DNA of 64,000 bases from Raineyella sp034933565 (GTDB lineage Bacteria > Actinomycetota > Actinomycetes > Propionibacteriales > Propionibacteriaceae). Under the pieces are notes generated by a model. It did no database searches, had not been told where the DNA came from, and saw only the letters and a program-made list of their open reading frames with translations. Shown in pieces: positions 12,356 through 21,341 of the stretch. The stretch covers positions 1 through 64,000 of the forward strand of contig NZ_JAYFNG010000021.1 in the NCBI RefSeq assembly GCF_034933565.1. The letters run 5' to 3'. The position numbers and the translations under genes are program-made. Numbering within the stretch: position 1 is the stretch's first letter; every line of letters starts with the position of its first letter.

Positions 12356-13309
12356 ATGAGCCGTGCCGCACGGGAGGGGCTCGACGACCTGGTGGCCGCC
12401 TTCCTGGCCCACCTCGGGGTCGAGCGGGGGCTGTCCGCGAACACCCTGAGCAACTACCGCCGCGACCTCGACCGCTACCTGGCCTACCTGCGCGGGCAGG
12501 GCATCAGCGCCCCCGGGGAGATCACCGAGGGGATCGTCGGGGGATTTCCCGCGCAGCTGTCCGCCGGCGACGCGGACCACCGCCCGCTCGCCGCCTCGTC
12601 GGTGGCCCGGGCCGTCGTGGCGGTCCGGTCCTTCCACCGGTTCACTGCGCGGGAGGGACTGGTCGGCGCCGATCCCGCCGCGGACGTCCGGCCGCCCGCG
12701 ACCGGGCGGCACCTGCCCAAGGCACTGACCGTGACCCAGGTGGAGGCGCTGCTCGCCGCCCCCGACCGGGAGACGCCGGTGGGGCTGCGGGACGCCGCCC
12801 TGCTGGAGCTGCTGTACGGCACCGGCGCGCGGGTCTCCGAGGTGGTCCGGCTCGACGTGGACGACCTGACCCGGGCGCTGGCGGCCCTGGCCGACGGGCC
12901 CACCGCACTGCGCCTGCTCGGCAAGGGATCCAAGGAGCGGCTGGTGCCGCTGGGGTCGTACGCCGCCCGCGCCGTCGAGGCCTGGCTGGTGCGGGGCAGA
13001 CCGGCGCTGGCGGCCCGGGGGAGCGGTGACCCCGCGCTGCTGCTGAACACCCGCGGGGCCCGGCTGTCGCGGCAGAGCGCCTGGGAGGTGATCCGGCGCG
13101 CCGCCGACGCGGCGGGACTGGACGTCGAGATCTCCCCGCACACCCTGCGGCACTCGTACGCCACCCATCTGCTCGACGGGGGAGCCGACGTCCGGGTCGT
13201 CCAGGAGCTGCTCGGGCACGCTTCGGTGACCACGACGCAGATCTACACCCTGGTGACCGTCGACCACCTGCGCGAGGTGTATGCGGAGGCCCATCCGCGG
13301 GCCCGGTGA
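12356..13309 (+). CDS. xerD: Tyrosine recombinase XerD
   Basis: 317 residues. Resolves chromosome dimers at dif with XerC. The N-terminal SAM-like core-binding domain (about 8-105) is followed by the catalytic domain. Catalytic residues visible are Arg in GTGARVSEV, the His-x-x-Arg motif in HTLRHSYATHLL, His in LLGHASVTTTQ, and Tyr in QIYT. The locus between NUDIX and parA is the normal actinobacterial xerD location, so this is not an integrase of a mobile element. Confidence 0.94.
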   Translation: MSRAAREGLDDLVAAFLAHLGVERGLSANTLSNYRRDLDRYLAYLRGQGISAPGEITEGIVGGFPAQLSAGDADHRPLAASSVARAVVAVRSFHRFTAREGLVGADPAADVRPPATGRHLPKALTVTQVEALLAAPDRETPVGLRDAALLELLYGTGARVSEVVRLDVDDLTRALAALADGPTALRLLGKGSKERLVPLGSYAARAVEAWLVRGRPALAARGSGDPALLLNTRGARLSRQSAWEVIRRAADAAGLDVEISPHTLRHSYATHLLDGGADVRVVQELLGHASVTTTQIYTLVTVDHLREVYAEAHPRAR

Positions 13310-13433
13310 CCCCGGCGCCGAGCCGAGTGTCCCGGCGGTCGGCGCGGCCCCATGCCGCGCCGTGGCGCTGGACTTGACCGCCGTTGCCCGCTAGACATGG
13401 GTAGTGTTGGCTTCGACAGCTCGAGGGGGTTCC

Positions 13434-14348
13434 GTGGATCGGTTCGGTGAGGCGCGTGAGGGCGACGCGGCACTGTTCGACGTCGACGCACCCGACACCG
13501 ATGAGGCCGGCCTCGGCCCGACCGGCCGGCCCTGGCCCGCTCTCCCGGAGCCCACTCCGCCCGGGCCCGGCCCGAAGCACGCCGCGATCATCGCGATGTG
13601 CAACCAGAAGGGCGGGGTCGGCAAGACCACCACGACGATCAACCTGGGTGCCGCGCTGGTGGAGACCGGGCGCAAGGTGCTGCTGGTCGATCTCGACCCG
13701 CAGGGCTCGCTGTCGGTCGGCCTGGGGATCAACCCGCACACCCTCGAGCTGAGCATCTACAACCTCCTCCTCGGCTCCCGCGTCGACGTCGACGACGTCA
13801 TCGCGGAGTCCCCGGTCGAGGGGATGGACATCCTGCCCAGCAACATCGACCTGTCGGCGGCCGAGATCCAGCTGGTCTCCGAGGTGGCCCGGGAGCTGAC
13901 CCTGTCCCGGGTCCTCGACCCGCTGCGGGACCGCTACGACGTGATCCTGATCGACTGCGCGCCCTCTCTCGGGCTGCTCACCGTCAACGCCCTCACGGCC
14001 GCCGACACCGTGGTGATCCCGCTGGAGTGTGAGTTCTTCGCGCTGCGCGGCGTGGCGCTGCTGACCGACACCATCGCGAAGGTGCAGGACCGGCTCAACC
14101 CGCGGCTGACCGTGCTCGGCCTGCTCGGCACCATGTACGACGGGCGCACCCTGCATGCCCGTGAGGTGCTGCAGACCGTCGTCGACGCCTTCGGCGACCA
14201 GGTCTTCCACACCGTCATCCGGCGTACCGTCAAGTTCCCTGAGACCACCGTCGCCGGCGAACCCATCACCACGTACGCGCCCAGCTCCCCCGGTGCCGAG
14301 GCCTACCGGTCGCTGGCCCGCGAGGTGCTCGCCCGCCTCGAGGCCTGA
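13434..14348 (+). CDS. parA: ParA/Soj-family chromosome partition ATPase
   Basis: 304 residues from GTG 13434, chosen because GAGGGGG at 13423-13429 is well placed; a further in-frame GTG at 13404 would add 10 residues. The deviant Walker A, CNQKGGVGKTTTTINLG, is near residue 58, and LLVDLDPQGSLSVGLG (A') and VILIDCAPSLGLL (Walker B) follow. The N-terminal 50 residues are low-complexity. This is the paralogue next to xerD (as M. tuberculosis Rv1708), not the oriC parAB pair, since no parB follows. scpA and scpB, the usual next genes, are missing. Confidence 0.92.
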   Translation: MDRFGEAREGDAALFDVDAPDTDEAGLGPTGRPWPALPEPTPPGPGPKHAAIIAMCNQKGGVGKTTTTINLGAALVETGRKVLLVDLDPQGSLSVGLGINPHTLELSIYNLLLGSRVDVDDVIAESPVEGMDILPSNIDLSAAEIQLVSEVARELTLSRVLDPLRDRYDVILIDCAPSLGLLTVNALTAADTVVIPLECEFFALRGVALLTDTIAKVQDRLNPRLTVLGLLGTMYDGRTLHAREVLQTVVDAFGDQVFHTVIRRTVKFPETTVAGEPITTYAPSSPGAEAYRSLAREVLARLEA

Positions 14349-14443
14349 CCCCACGCCGGCCCGCCGGCCCACCCGCCACGCGGCGCCGCCGCCCGGTCGC
14401 CACGAGCGGCCGCGACCGAGAACGAACCCACCGGAGGAGACCG

Positions 14444-15190
14444 ATGACCGAGACCGATGATGAGCACGAGGGCACCCGCCTCCAGAAGGTCCTCGCGCAG
14501 GCCGGCATCGCCTCCCGCCGGGCCAGCGAACAGCTGATCCGGGACGGCCGGGTCGAGGTGAACGGCGAGCTGGTGACCGAGCAGGGCCGCCGGGTCGACC
14601 CCGAGAAGGACGAGATCCGGGTCGACGGCTCGCGGATCCCCACCGCCCGCCGCCACGTCTACACCGTGCTGAACAAGCCGCGCGGCGTCGTCTCGACGAT
14701 GGATGACCCCGAGGGCCGTGAGACGCTCAGCGACTACATCGACCGGCGCAACGTACGTCTCTTCCACGTCGGGCGGCTCGACACCGAGACCGAGGGCCTG
14801 ATCATCCTCACCAACGACGGGGAGTTCGCCCACCGGCTGGCCCACCCGTCGTACGAGGTGCCCAAGACGTACGTGGCGCAGGTGCTCGGTCAGGTGTCAC
14901 CGCACACCCTCAAGCGGATCCAGCGCGGCATCACCCTCGAGGACGGGCCGGTGCGCCCCGACAAGGTGAAGGTGATGCAGACCCTGCCGGACGCGACGCT
15001 GCTGCAGATCACCCTGCACGAGGGGCGCAACCGGGTGGTCCGGCGGATGATGGAGGCCTTCGGACACCCGGTGCAGAAGCTCACCCGGATCGCCGTCGGG
15101 CCGGTGCGGCTCGGCCGCCTCCAGCCGGGCGAGATGCGTGACCTCACCCACGAGGAACTGGGCAAGCTGCTCGACCTGGTCGGGATGTGA
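14444..15190 (+). CDS. rluB: 23S rRNA pseudouridine synthase, RluB family
   Basis: 248 residues from ATG 14444 with GGAGGAGA 8 nt upstream. The N-terminal S4 domain (RLQKVLAQAGIASRRASEQ) is followed by the pseudouridine synthase domain with the catalytic Asp in GRLDTETEGLIILTNDG. RluB converts a uridine near the peptidyl-transferase centre (position 2605 in E. coli). In most actinobacteria it follows scpB and precedes cmk and der; here parA precedes and pafA follows. Confidence 0.93.
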   Translation: MTETDDEHEGTRLQKVLAQAGIASRRASEQLIRDGRVEVNGELVTEQGRRVDPEKDEIRVDGSRIPTARRHVYTVLNKPRGVVSTMDDPEGRETLSDYIDRRNVRLFHVGRLDTETEGLIILTNDGEFAHRLAHPSYEVPKTYVAQVLGQVSPHTLKRIQRGITLEDGPVRPDKVKVMQTLPDATLLQITLHEGRNRVVRRMMEAFGHPVQKLTRIAVGPVRLGRLQPGEMRDLTHEELGKLLDLVGM

Positions 15191-15327
15191 GCCGGGTGAC
15201 GGGCTCCGGGGCCGACCGCTCCGGGTCCGCCGGGCGTCAGGCGTGACGGGGCCGGCGGCGACCAGCGTGCCGGCAGGACCGGGTGCTCGGGGTGTGACGA
15301 GGGTCCGGAAGTGACAAGGGGTCAGGG

Positions 15328-16767
15328 ATGACGAGGACGGAGCCGGGCGAGGCGCGGACCCGGCGGATCTACGGGCTGGAGACCGAGTACGGACTGACCA
15401 GCCGTCCCCGGGGCGACCGGCGGGTCGGGCCGGAGGAGATCGCCCGGCAGATGTTCCGCGGGATGGTCGCCTGGGGCCGCTCCAGCAATGTCTTCCTCGG
15501 CAACGGGTCGCGGATCTACCTCGACGTCGGCTCGCACCCTGAGTACGCCACCGCTGAATGCGACGATCTGCACGACCTGATCGCCCACGACGCGGTCGGC
15601 AACCGGCTGGTCGAGGACCTGCGCCGGCTCGCCACCGACCAGCTCGCGGCCGACGGCACCCCGGTGGACATCTTCCTGTTCAAGAACAACGTCGACTCGG
15701 CCGGCAACTCGTACGGCTGCCACGAGAACTACCTGGTCGACCGGGCCGTCGACATCAACCGCTACTACCGGGTCATCCTGCCGTTCCTGGTCAGCCGCCA
15801 GCTGATCGCCGGCGCCGGCCACCTGTCCCGGACCGGGCTCCACGAGCGGCCCGACCATGCCTCCGCCGCGGACCGGCCGACCGTGTTCCAGCTCAGCCAG
15901 CGGGCCGACCAGATGTGGGACACCGTCTCCTCGGCCACCACCCGGTCCCGGCCGATGATCAACACCCGCGACGAGCCGCACGGCGATCCCGAGCTCTACC
16001 GCCGGCTGCACGTCATCGTCGGCGACTCCTCGATGTCCCAGACCACGACCCTGCTCAAGGTCGGCGCGACCGAACTGGTGCTGCGGCTGGTCGAGGCCCG
16101 GGTGGCGCTGCCCGACCTCACCCTCGACAACCCCAACCTGGCCATCCGCCAGATCTCCCGCGACATCACCGGCCGCACCCCGGTCGGTCTGGCCGACGGC
16201 CGGACCACGACGGCGCTGGACCTCCAGCGGGCCTACCTGCAGGCGGTCCTCGACCACCGCGACCGGCTGGGGCCGTTCCCGCCCTCGCTCGAGCAGGCGC
16301 TGGCGCTGTGGGAACGTACGCTCGTCGCCGTCGAGGCCGGTGACCTGGCGACCCTGTCACGCGACATCGACTGGGCGATCAAGTACCGGCTGGTGACCCG
16401 CTACGCCGACCGGCACGGCCTGCCGCTGGACAGTCCACGGCTGGCGCAGCTCGACATGGCCTACCACGACATCGCCGAGGGGCGCGGGCTGTTCCGGCTG
16501 CTCGACGCCCATGGAGAGGTGAGTCGCGTGGTCGACGAGGCTGCGGTGGACCTGGCACTGACCACGCCACCGCCGACCCGGGCCCGGCTCCGCGGGGCGT
16601 TCATCGATGCCGCCCGGGGGGCCGGGGTGGACTACCTCGCCGACTGGATGCACCTGCGGGTCAACCGGGGCAATCGGACCCGGGCGCTGACCCTGCGTGA
16701 CCCGTTCCGCGACACCGACGAGCGGGTAGACGCCCTGATCGCCTCGCTGGCCGAACCGGTGTGGTGA
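15328..16767 (+). CDS. pafA: Pup-protein ligase PafA
   Basis: 479 residues. Attaches the ubiquitin-like Pup to lysines of target proteins. The N-terminus RRIYGLETEYGLT and the segment SSNVFLGNGSRIYLDVGSHPEYAT, holding the catalytic Asp of the carboxylate-amine ligase fold, are typical; NNVDSAGNSYGCHENYLV and SATTRSRPMINTRDEPH follow in order. PafA and the deamidase Dop share these motifs; overall similarity and the neighbours pafB/pafC favour PafA. The genes pup, dop and the 20S subunits are not in this window. The 137-nt gap after rluB holds no obvious gene. Confidence 0.93.
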   Translation: MTRTEPGEARTRRIYGLETEYGLTSRPRGDRRVGPEEIARQMFRGMVAWGRSSNVFLGNGSRIYLDVGSHPEYATAECDDLHDLIAHDAVGNRLVEDLRRLATDQLAADGTPVDIFLFKNNVDSAGNSYGCHENYLVDRAVDINRYYRVILPFLVSRQLIAGAGHLSRTGLHERPDHASAADRPTVFQLSQRADQMWDTVSSATTRSRPMINTRDEPHGDPELYRRLHVIVGDSSMSQTTTLLKVGATELVLRLVEARVALPDLTLDNPNLAIRQISRDITGRTPVGLADGRTTTALDLQRAYLQAVLDHRDRLGPFPPSLEQALALWERTLVAVEAGDLATLSRDIDWAIKYRLVTRYADRHGLPLDSPRLAQLDMAYHDIAEGRGLFRLLDAHGEVSRVVDEAAVDLALTTPPPTRARLRGAFIDAARGAGVDYLADWMHLRVNRGNRTRALTLRDPFRDTDERVDALIASLAEPVW

Positions 16768-16819
16768 CCCGTCGCGGTGACCGGCCGCGGTGACCCGTCG
16801 CGGTAGGCTGCCCGACGTG

Positions 16820-17854
16820 ATGGACTACCTGCCGCCCCGTCCCGCTCGTACGCTCCGGCGCCGCCGTGCCGCGCGCCCGGCCCTGGTCGCCTCGGTCCTG
16901 GCCCTGGGCCTCGGGCTGGCCGGCTGCTCCGCCGGCGGTCCGGCCGCCCCGTCCGCCTCGCCGAGCGCGTCGGCCTCGGCGGCCGCCGAACCGGCCCAGG
17001 TCGCGAACCTGGACGGGGTGAGCGTGGAAGGCAGGTTCGGCGAGTCGCCGACGGTGAAGTTCGCTCCGTTCACCGTCGCCGAGACCCAGTCCAAGGTGCT
17101 GATCGAGGGCAGCGGCCCCGAGGTCACCGCCGACATGGCCGTCACCGTGCACTACCAGGGTCTCAACGGCCGGACCGGTCAGGTCTTCGACGCCTCGTAC
17201 GCCAACGGCAAGCCCACGTCGTTCAAACTCAACGGCGTGATCCCCGGCTTCTCGAAGGGCCTGGTCGGCAAGAAGCAGGGCTCCCGGGTGCTGATCGCCA
17301 TGCCCGGCAAGGACGGCTATGACTCCAGCGGCGGCATCGCACAGGCCGGCATCCAGGTCGGCGACACCCTCGTCTTCGTCGTCGACATCGTCAGCGTCCC
17401 GCTCAGCGGGCCCTCCGGTGACAAGGTCACCCAGCCGTCGGGACAGCCGACCGTCAGCGGTGCCCTGAACGATCCCCGGATCTCCATCCCCGCCGGCGCC
17501 GCCCCGAGCCAGCTGGTGGTGCAGCCACTGATCAAGGGCACAGGCGACAAGGTCGCGACCGACTCGACCGTCGTGGTCAACTACCGGGGCTGGCTGTGGG
17601 ACGGGTCCAAGCAGATCGCCGACACGTATGCGGCGAAGATGGTGAACGGCCAGCAGGTGCCGGCTGCGCCGGAGTCCGGACCGCTGTCCGACCTGATCAA
17701 GGGCTGGCAGACCGCGCTGAAGGGCCAGCCGGTCGGCAGCCGGATCCTGATCGTCGTCCCGCCGTCGCAGGCCTATCCCGATGGCTCGCCGGACCAGGGC
17801 ATCCCCGCCGGCGCGACCCTCGTCTACGTGGTCGACATCCTCCAGGTCTACTGA
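16820..17854 (+). CDS. Secreted lipoprotein with two FKBP-type prolyl isomerase domains
   Basis: 344 residues. The signal peptide has RTLRRRR, a hydrophobic core and the lipobox LAGC with Cys at residue 36, so it is probably lipid-anchored outside the membrane. FKBP domain 1 (about 90-185) has VTVHYQGLNGRTGQVFDAS and VIPGFSKGLVGKKQGSR. Domain 2 (about 235-344) has VVNYRGWLWDG and KGWQTALKGQPVGSRIL. The start is ATG 16820 or GTG 16817, just behind TAGGCT at 16804-16809 (leaderless). An FKBP beside pafA and pafBC is common in actinobacteria. Its stop overlaps that of the converging gluQ gene. Confidence 0.92.
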   Translation: MDYLPPRPARTLRRRRAARPALVASVLALGLGLAGCSAGGPAAPSASPSASASAAAEPAQVANLDGVSVEGRFGESPTVKFAPFTVAETQSKVLIEGSGPEVTADMAVTVHYQGLNGRTGQVFDASYANGKPTSFKLNGVIPGFSKGLVGKKQGSRVLIAMPGKDGYDSSGGIAQAGIQVGDTLVFVVDIVSVPLSGPSGDKVTQPSGQPTVSGALNDPRISIPAGAAPSQLVVQPLIKGTGDKVATDSTVVVNYRGWLWDGSKQIADTYAAKMVNGQQVPAAPESGPLSDLIKGWQTALKGQPVGSRILIVVPPSQAYPDGSPDQGIPAGATLVYVVDILQVY

Positions 17855-18921
17855 GCTTCCGGGCCGCTCGGGCTGTTCCCCGGGCCGACCGGGTCCGCCG
17901 GGTCACCGGGCCGACCGACCGAGCCGGCTGGGGGCTCGGGCCGCTCGACGGCTGGGTGCTCGGGCCGCTCGGCCGAGGGTCGCCGACCGTCGGCGTCCCA
18001 CACCCATGGGGTACGGGGGAGCGTAGCCGGGTCGAAGCGGGCCAGCAGATCCGCCGGGGTGACCGGCTCCCCGGGCTCGGCCAGGCCGAGCGAGACGGCG
18101 AGCCGGGACCGGACAGCGGCCGCGGGCGTCCCGTGGGCCGCCAGGTCGGCCAGCGTCACCGCGCCGTCGCGCTTGGCCAGCCGGCGGCCCTGCCGGTTCA
18201 CCACCAGGGGGACGTGCGCGTACGTCGGCACCCGGCCCCCGAGGCGCTCGGTCAGCCAGGCCTGCCGCGGGGAGGACGCCAGCAGGTCGTCGCCCCGTAC
18301 CACCTGGTCGACCCCTTGGGCGAGGTCGTCCACCACCACGGCGAGGTTGTACGCGTACGCCCCGTCGTTGCGGCGCAGCACGAAGTCGTCAACCGTCCCG
18401 GAGCACCGGCCGGCCAGCTCGTCGACCACTTCGACGGTGATGTCCCCGCCGCGGACCCGCACTGCGGGCCGGCGCTCGACCGCCCGCCGGGCCCGGTCCT
18501 CCGCGGTCAGCCGCCGACAGGTGCCGGGGTAGGCGCCGGGCGGGGCGTGCGGCGCGCTGACCGCCTCGGCGATCTCGCGCCGGGTGCAGAAGCACGGGTA
18601 GGTGCCGGGATCCTCGGTCAGCCGGTCGACCGCCGCCGCGTACGCCGCGAGCCGGTCCGACTGGCGGACGACATCGCCGTCCCAGTCCAGGCCGAGTGCG
18701 CGCAGATCCGCCAGCTGCCGGGCGGCCACCGCGGGGTCGTGGGCGACCCGGGCGGTGTCCAGGTCCTCGATCCGGACCAGGAAGCGCCGCCCCGAATGCC
18801 GCGCGAACAACCAGGCCAGCAGGGCCGTGCGCAGGTTGCCGACGTGCAGGTCCGAGGTCGGGCTCGGGGCGAACCGCCCCGCCCCCCGGCCGACCGGGCC
18901 CGGCTGATCCGGAGTGGTCAT
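17848..18921 (-). CDS. gluQ: Glutamyl-Q tRNA(Asp) synthetase
   Basis: 357 residues. Transfers glutamate onto queuosine in tRNA-Asp. It has the class I Glu synthetase catalytic core: FAPSPTSDLHVGNLRTALL (HIGH equivalent), RIEDLD, and RLAKRDGAV (KMSKS equivalent), but no C-terminal anticodon-binding domain, which separates it from GltX. The Met at 18921 is preceded by GGGGAGGAG on the reverse strand; an ATG at 18948 is less well placed. The last 50 residues are Pro/Glu/Gly-rich. It converges on the FKBP gene with a 7-nt overlap and is divergent from pafB. Confidence 0.92.
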   Translation of the reverse strand: MTTPDQPGPVGRGAGRFAPSPTSDLHVGNLRTALLAWLFARHSGRRFLVRIEDLDTARVAHDPAVAARQLADLRALGLDWDGDVVRQSDRLAAYAAAVDRLTEDPGTYPCFCTRREIAEAVSAPHAPPGAYPGTCRRLTAEDRARRAVERRPAVRVRGGDITVEVVDELAGRCSGTVDDFVLRRNDGAYAYNLAVVVDDLAQGVDQVVRGDDLLASSPRQAWLTERLGGRVPTYAHVPLVVNRQGRRLAKRDGAVTLADLAAHGTPAAAVRSRLAVSLGLAEPGEPVTPADLLARFDPATLPRTPWVWDADGRRPSAERPEHPAVERPEPPAGSVGRPGDPADPVGPGNSPSGPEAQ

Positions 18922-19002
18922 CGGCGGCTCCTCCCCGGTGGTCGTCATGGCGACTGTTAGTCTCGCAGGCACGAGGGTAGACGGGCGGACGGAGGAGTGG
19001 CC

Positions 19003-19980
19003 ATGGCGCCCAGCAACGCCGAACGGCGGGTCGTGCTGACCATGTTGCTGCTGGGTGCCCCCCAACCGCTGACGAAGGCCCGGATCCGTGCCCTGGTCGA
19101 GGGCTACGCCGGACTGTCGGACGCCGCCTTCAACCAGAGTTTCGAGCGTGACAAGCGCGCCCTGCGCGTCGAGATGGGCCTGCCGATCGAGACCAGCGGT
19201 GTCGGCGAGGAGGAGGGCTACCGGATCAGGGTGGGGGAGTTCGCCCTCGCCCCGGTCGACCTCACCCCCGAGGAGGCCGCCGCCGTGGCCCTGGCCGCCC
19301 GCAGCTGGCGGGAGGCCGGGATGGCCGCCTCCTCACAGCGAGCGCTGATGAAACTGCGCTCGATCGGGGTCGAGCCGGACACCGAGGCACTGGCCACGCT
19401 GTTCACCCCCAGCGACGTCGCCGAGACGCGGCCGGAGGCCACCCGCGGCCTGACCGTGCTGCGCGACGCCATCACCAATCGGCGCCGGGTCACCTTCGAC
19501 TACGCCGATCGTGGCACCCGCCACGTCGAGCCGTGGGGTCTGACGATGGCGCACGGCCAGTGGTACCTGTTCGGGGCCGACACCGACCGGCGCGCCACCC
19601 GGAAGTTCAAGCTGGCCAGGATCCGCGGCACGGTGAAGGCAGGCGCGTCGAACTTCGCCTTCCCCGAGCCCGACCCGGACGCGGTGAGCCGGCTGGCCGA
19701 GGAGGTGTCGACGGTGCAGGCCCGCAACGAGGCCGTCATCGCCGTCCGGCCCGGGCGCGAGGCCGCCCTGCACCGGGAGCTCACCCCGGTCGACGACCCC
19801 GCCCCGGCCGGCTACCGCGCCTGGCGGGTGGAGTACCCGTACCGGAAGGGCTTCGTCGGGGAGCTGGCGATGCTCGGCACCGATGTCGTCGTGCTGTCCC
19901 CGCCCGCGTTGCGGGCCGAGCTGGTGGACCACCTCACCGCGCTGGTGGAAGGAGGGGACGGCCATGACGACCGCCGCTGA
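19003..19980 (+). CDS. pafB: WYL-domain transcriptional activator PafB
   Basis: 325 residues from ATG 19003, with GGAGGA at 18991-18996; GTG 18997 touches that site and is less likely. An N-terminal winged-helix region is followed by a WYL domain containing GQWYLFGAD and a C-terminal WCX-like part. In mycobacteria PafB and PafC form a heterodimer that switches on the RecA-independent DNA-damage response. TAGTCT at 18958-18963 may be the -10 box of the pafBC-tatAC unit. It overlaps pafC. Confidence 0.93.
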   Translation: MAPSNAERRVVLTMLLLGAPQPLTKARIRALVEGYAGLSDAAFNQSFERDKRALRVEMGLPIETSGVGEEEGYRIRVGEFALAPVDLTPEEAAAVALAARSWREAGMAASSQRALMKLRSIGVEPDTEALATLFTPSDVAETRPEATRGLTVLRDAITNRRRVTFDYADRGTRHVEPWGLTMAHGQWYLFGADTDRRATRKFKLARIRGTVKAGASNFAFPEPDPDAVSRLAEEVSTVQARNEAVIAVRPGREAALHRELTPVDDPAPAGYRAWRVEYPYRKGFVGELAMLGTDVVVLSPPALRAELVDHLTALVEGGDGHDDRR

Positions 19981-21022
19981 ACAGGTCCCCCGGCTGCTCG
20001 CCCTCAGCACCTGGCTGCGCGGCCAGGACGAGACGACGGTCGACGATGTGGCCCGGGAGTTCGGCGTGAGCGCCGGCCAGGCCCGTGAGGACGTCCGCCT
20101 GCTGACCATGTGCGAGGTGCCCGGTCAGCTCGGCTTCTACCTGCTCGACGTCGACTTCGACGCCCTCGACCAGGGGATCATCCGGCCCTCGCTCGACAAC
20201 GCCCCGACCCGGCCGGCCCGGTTCAGCCCGGACGAGGCGGTCACGCTTCTGGTGGGGCTGCGCGTCCTCGCCGACACCTCCACCGGCCGTACGGCCCAGG
20301 TGATCGCCTCCGCCGCCGCGAAGATCGCCGGCGCCGCCGGGGAACACGCGGCCGCCGCGGACCTCTTCCGGCTGTCGGTCTCCTCCGCCACCCCCGAGGT
20401 ACGGGATGCGGTGGCCCGGGCCCTCGAGGAGCGGCGCAGCCTGGCTCTCGACTACGTCGACGCGCAGGGACGGGCCAGCCGGCGGACGGTCGACGGGCTC
20501 ACCACCAAGGTCGTCGACGGCTACCACTACCTGGAGGCCTGGGACCTCGACCGGGCCGACCGGAGATCCTTCCGGATGGACCGGATCCGCGCCGCCACCG
20601 TGCTCACCCGGGCCGCGCTCGACCACGGCGACATCGAGAGCGGACCCAGCTGGATCCACCGCCTCGAGCAGGCGGACCAGATCACCCTGTGGGTACGCCG
20701 CGCGGCGGGCTGGCTCGTCGAGTACTACCCGACCACCGAGGTCCGACCGGCCACCGCGGCCGATGCCGCCCGGGCCGGCCGCGATCCCGCCGACGGGGAC
20801 CTGCTGGTCACCCTCGGGGTGCTCGACCCGACCTGGCTGACCGGGCTGCTGCTGCGCTGCGGCGCCGACGTCGTGCTGCTCGACCCTGCCGAGGCGCGCG
20901 AGGGTGCGCTGGAGCGGGCCCGGGCCACCCTCGCCCTCTACCGGGCTCCCGGCCCCGGCGGCGAGGGCCCCGGGACGGGCGGCCGATCCCGCCGTACGGG
21001 TCGGGTAGGGTCTCCTTCATGA
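19964..21022 (+). CDS. pafC: WYL-domain transcriptional activator PafC
   Basis: 352 residues from ATG 19964, inside the end of pafB and preceded by GGAGGGGA. N-terminal helix-turn-helix (DETTVDDVAREFGVSAGQ), then a WYL domain with GYHYLEAWDL, where His replaces the Trp of the motif. It is the second half of the PafBC pair. The end overlaps the next small gene by ATGA. Residues after about 335 are Gly-rich and probably disordered. Confidence 0.93.
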   Translation: MTTAAEQVPRLLALSTWLRGQDETTVDDVAREFGVSAGQAREDVRLLTMCEVPGQLGFYLLDVDFDALDQGIIRPSLDNAPTRPARFSPDEAVTLLVGLRVLADTSTGRTAQVIASAAAKIAGAAGEHAAAADLFRLSVSSATPEVRDAVARALEERRSLALDYVDAQGRASRRTVDGLTTKVVDGYHYLEAWDLDRADRRSFRMDRIRAATVLTRAALDHGDIESGPSWIHRLEQADQITLWVRRAAGWLVEYYPTTEVRPATAADAARAGRDPADGDLLVTLGVLDPTWLTGLLLRCGADVVLLDPAEAREGALERARATLALYRAPGPGGEGPGTGGRSRRTGRVGSPS

Positions 21023-21324
21023 TCTGGGTGCTCGTGTTCGTCGGCATCGCGGTGCTCGGGCTGGTCGGCCTGGTCGCCTACGCGGTCTGGATGTGGCACA
21101 AGGCCCAGGACCTGCTCAGCGAGGTCGAGATGGTCGGGCGTCAGGCTGAGGAGATTCTCAGCCTCGTCGACGGACTCGCGCCACTCCCCGTCGATGGCCC
21201 CCGCGCGGGGCCGGAGGGGGCGTCGGACCCCGACGCGGAGCGCGTACCATCGGGTCAGGTGGATCTGGAGTTCGAACCCGACTTCGGCGGTTTCGGTCCC
21301 CGAGACGCCATGCACCGTCACTGA
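21019..21324 (+). CDS. Small single-span membrane protein
   Basis: 101 residues. One hydrophobic segment (about 2-24: VLVFVGIAVLGLVGLVAYAVWMW) is followed by a polar, acidic tail. The ATG overlaps the pafC stop and lies 7 nt after TAGGGT (21006-21011), so it can be read both from pafC mRNA and from a leaderless one. It lies 17 nt before tatA, which suggests a membrane role linked to Tat or cell envelope, but this is only context. I do not recognise the family. Confidence 0.75.
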   Translation: MIWVLVFVGIAVLGLVGLVAYAVWMWHKAQDLLSEVEMVGRQAEEILSLVDGLAPLPVDGPRAGPEGASDPDAERVPSGQVDLEFEPDFGGFGPRDAMHRH

Positions 21325-21341
21325 ACGAGACAGAGGTTCCT

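Noticed and set aside
12356..13309. Tyrosine recombinase as a phage or island integrase
   Set aside because: Its place in the NUDIX-xerD-parA order identifies it as chromosomal XerD.
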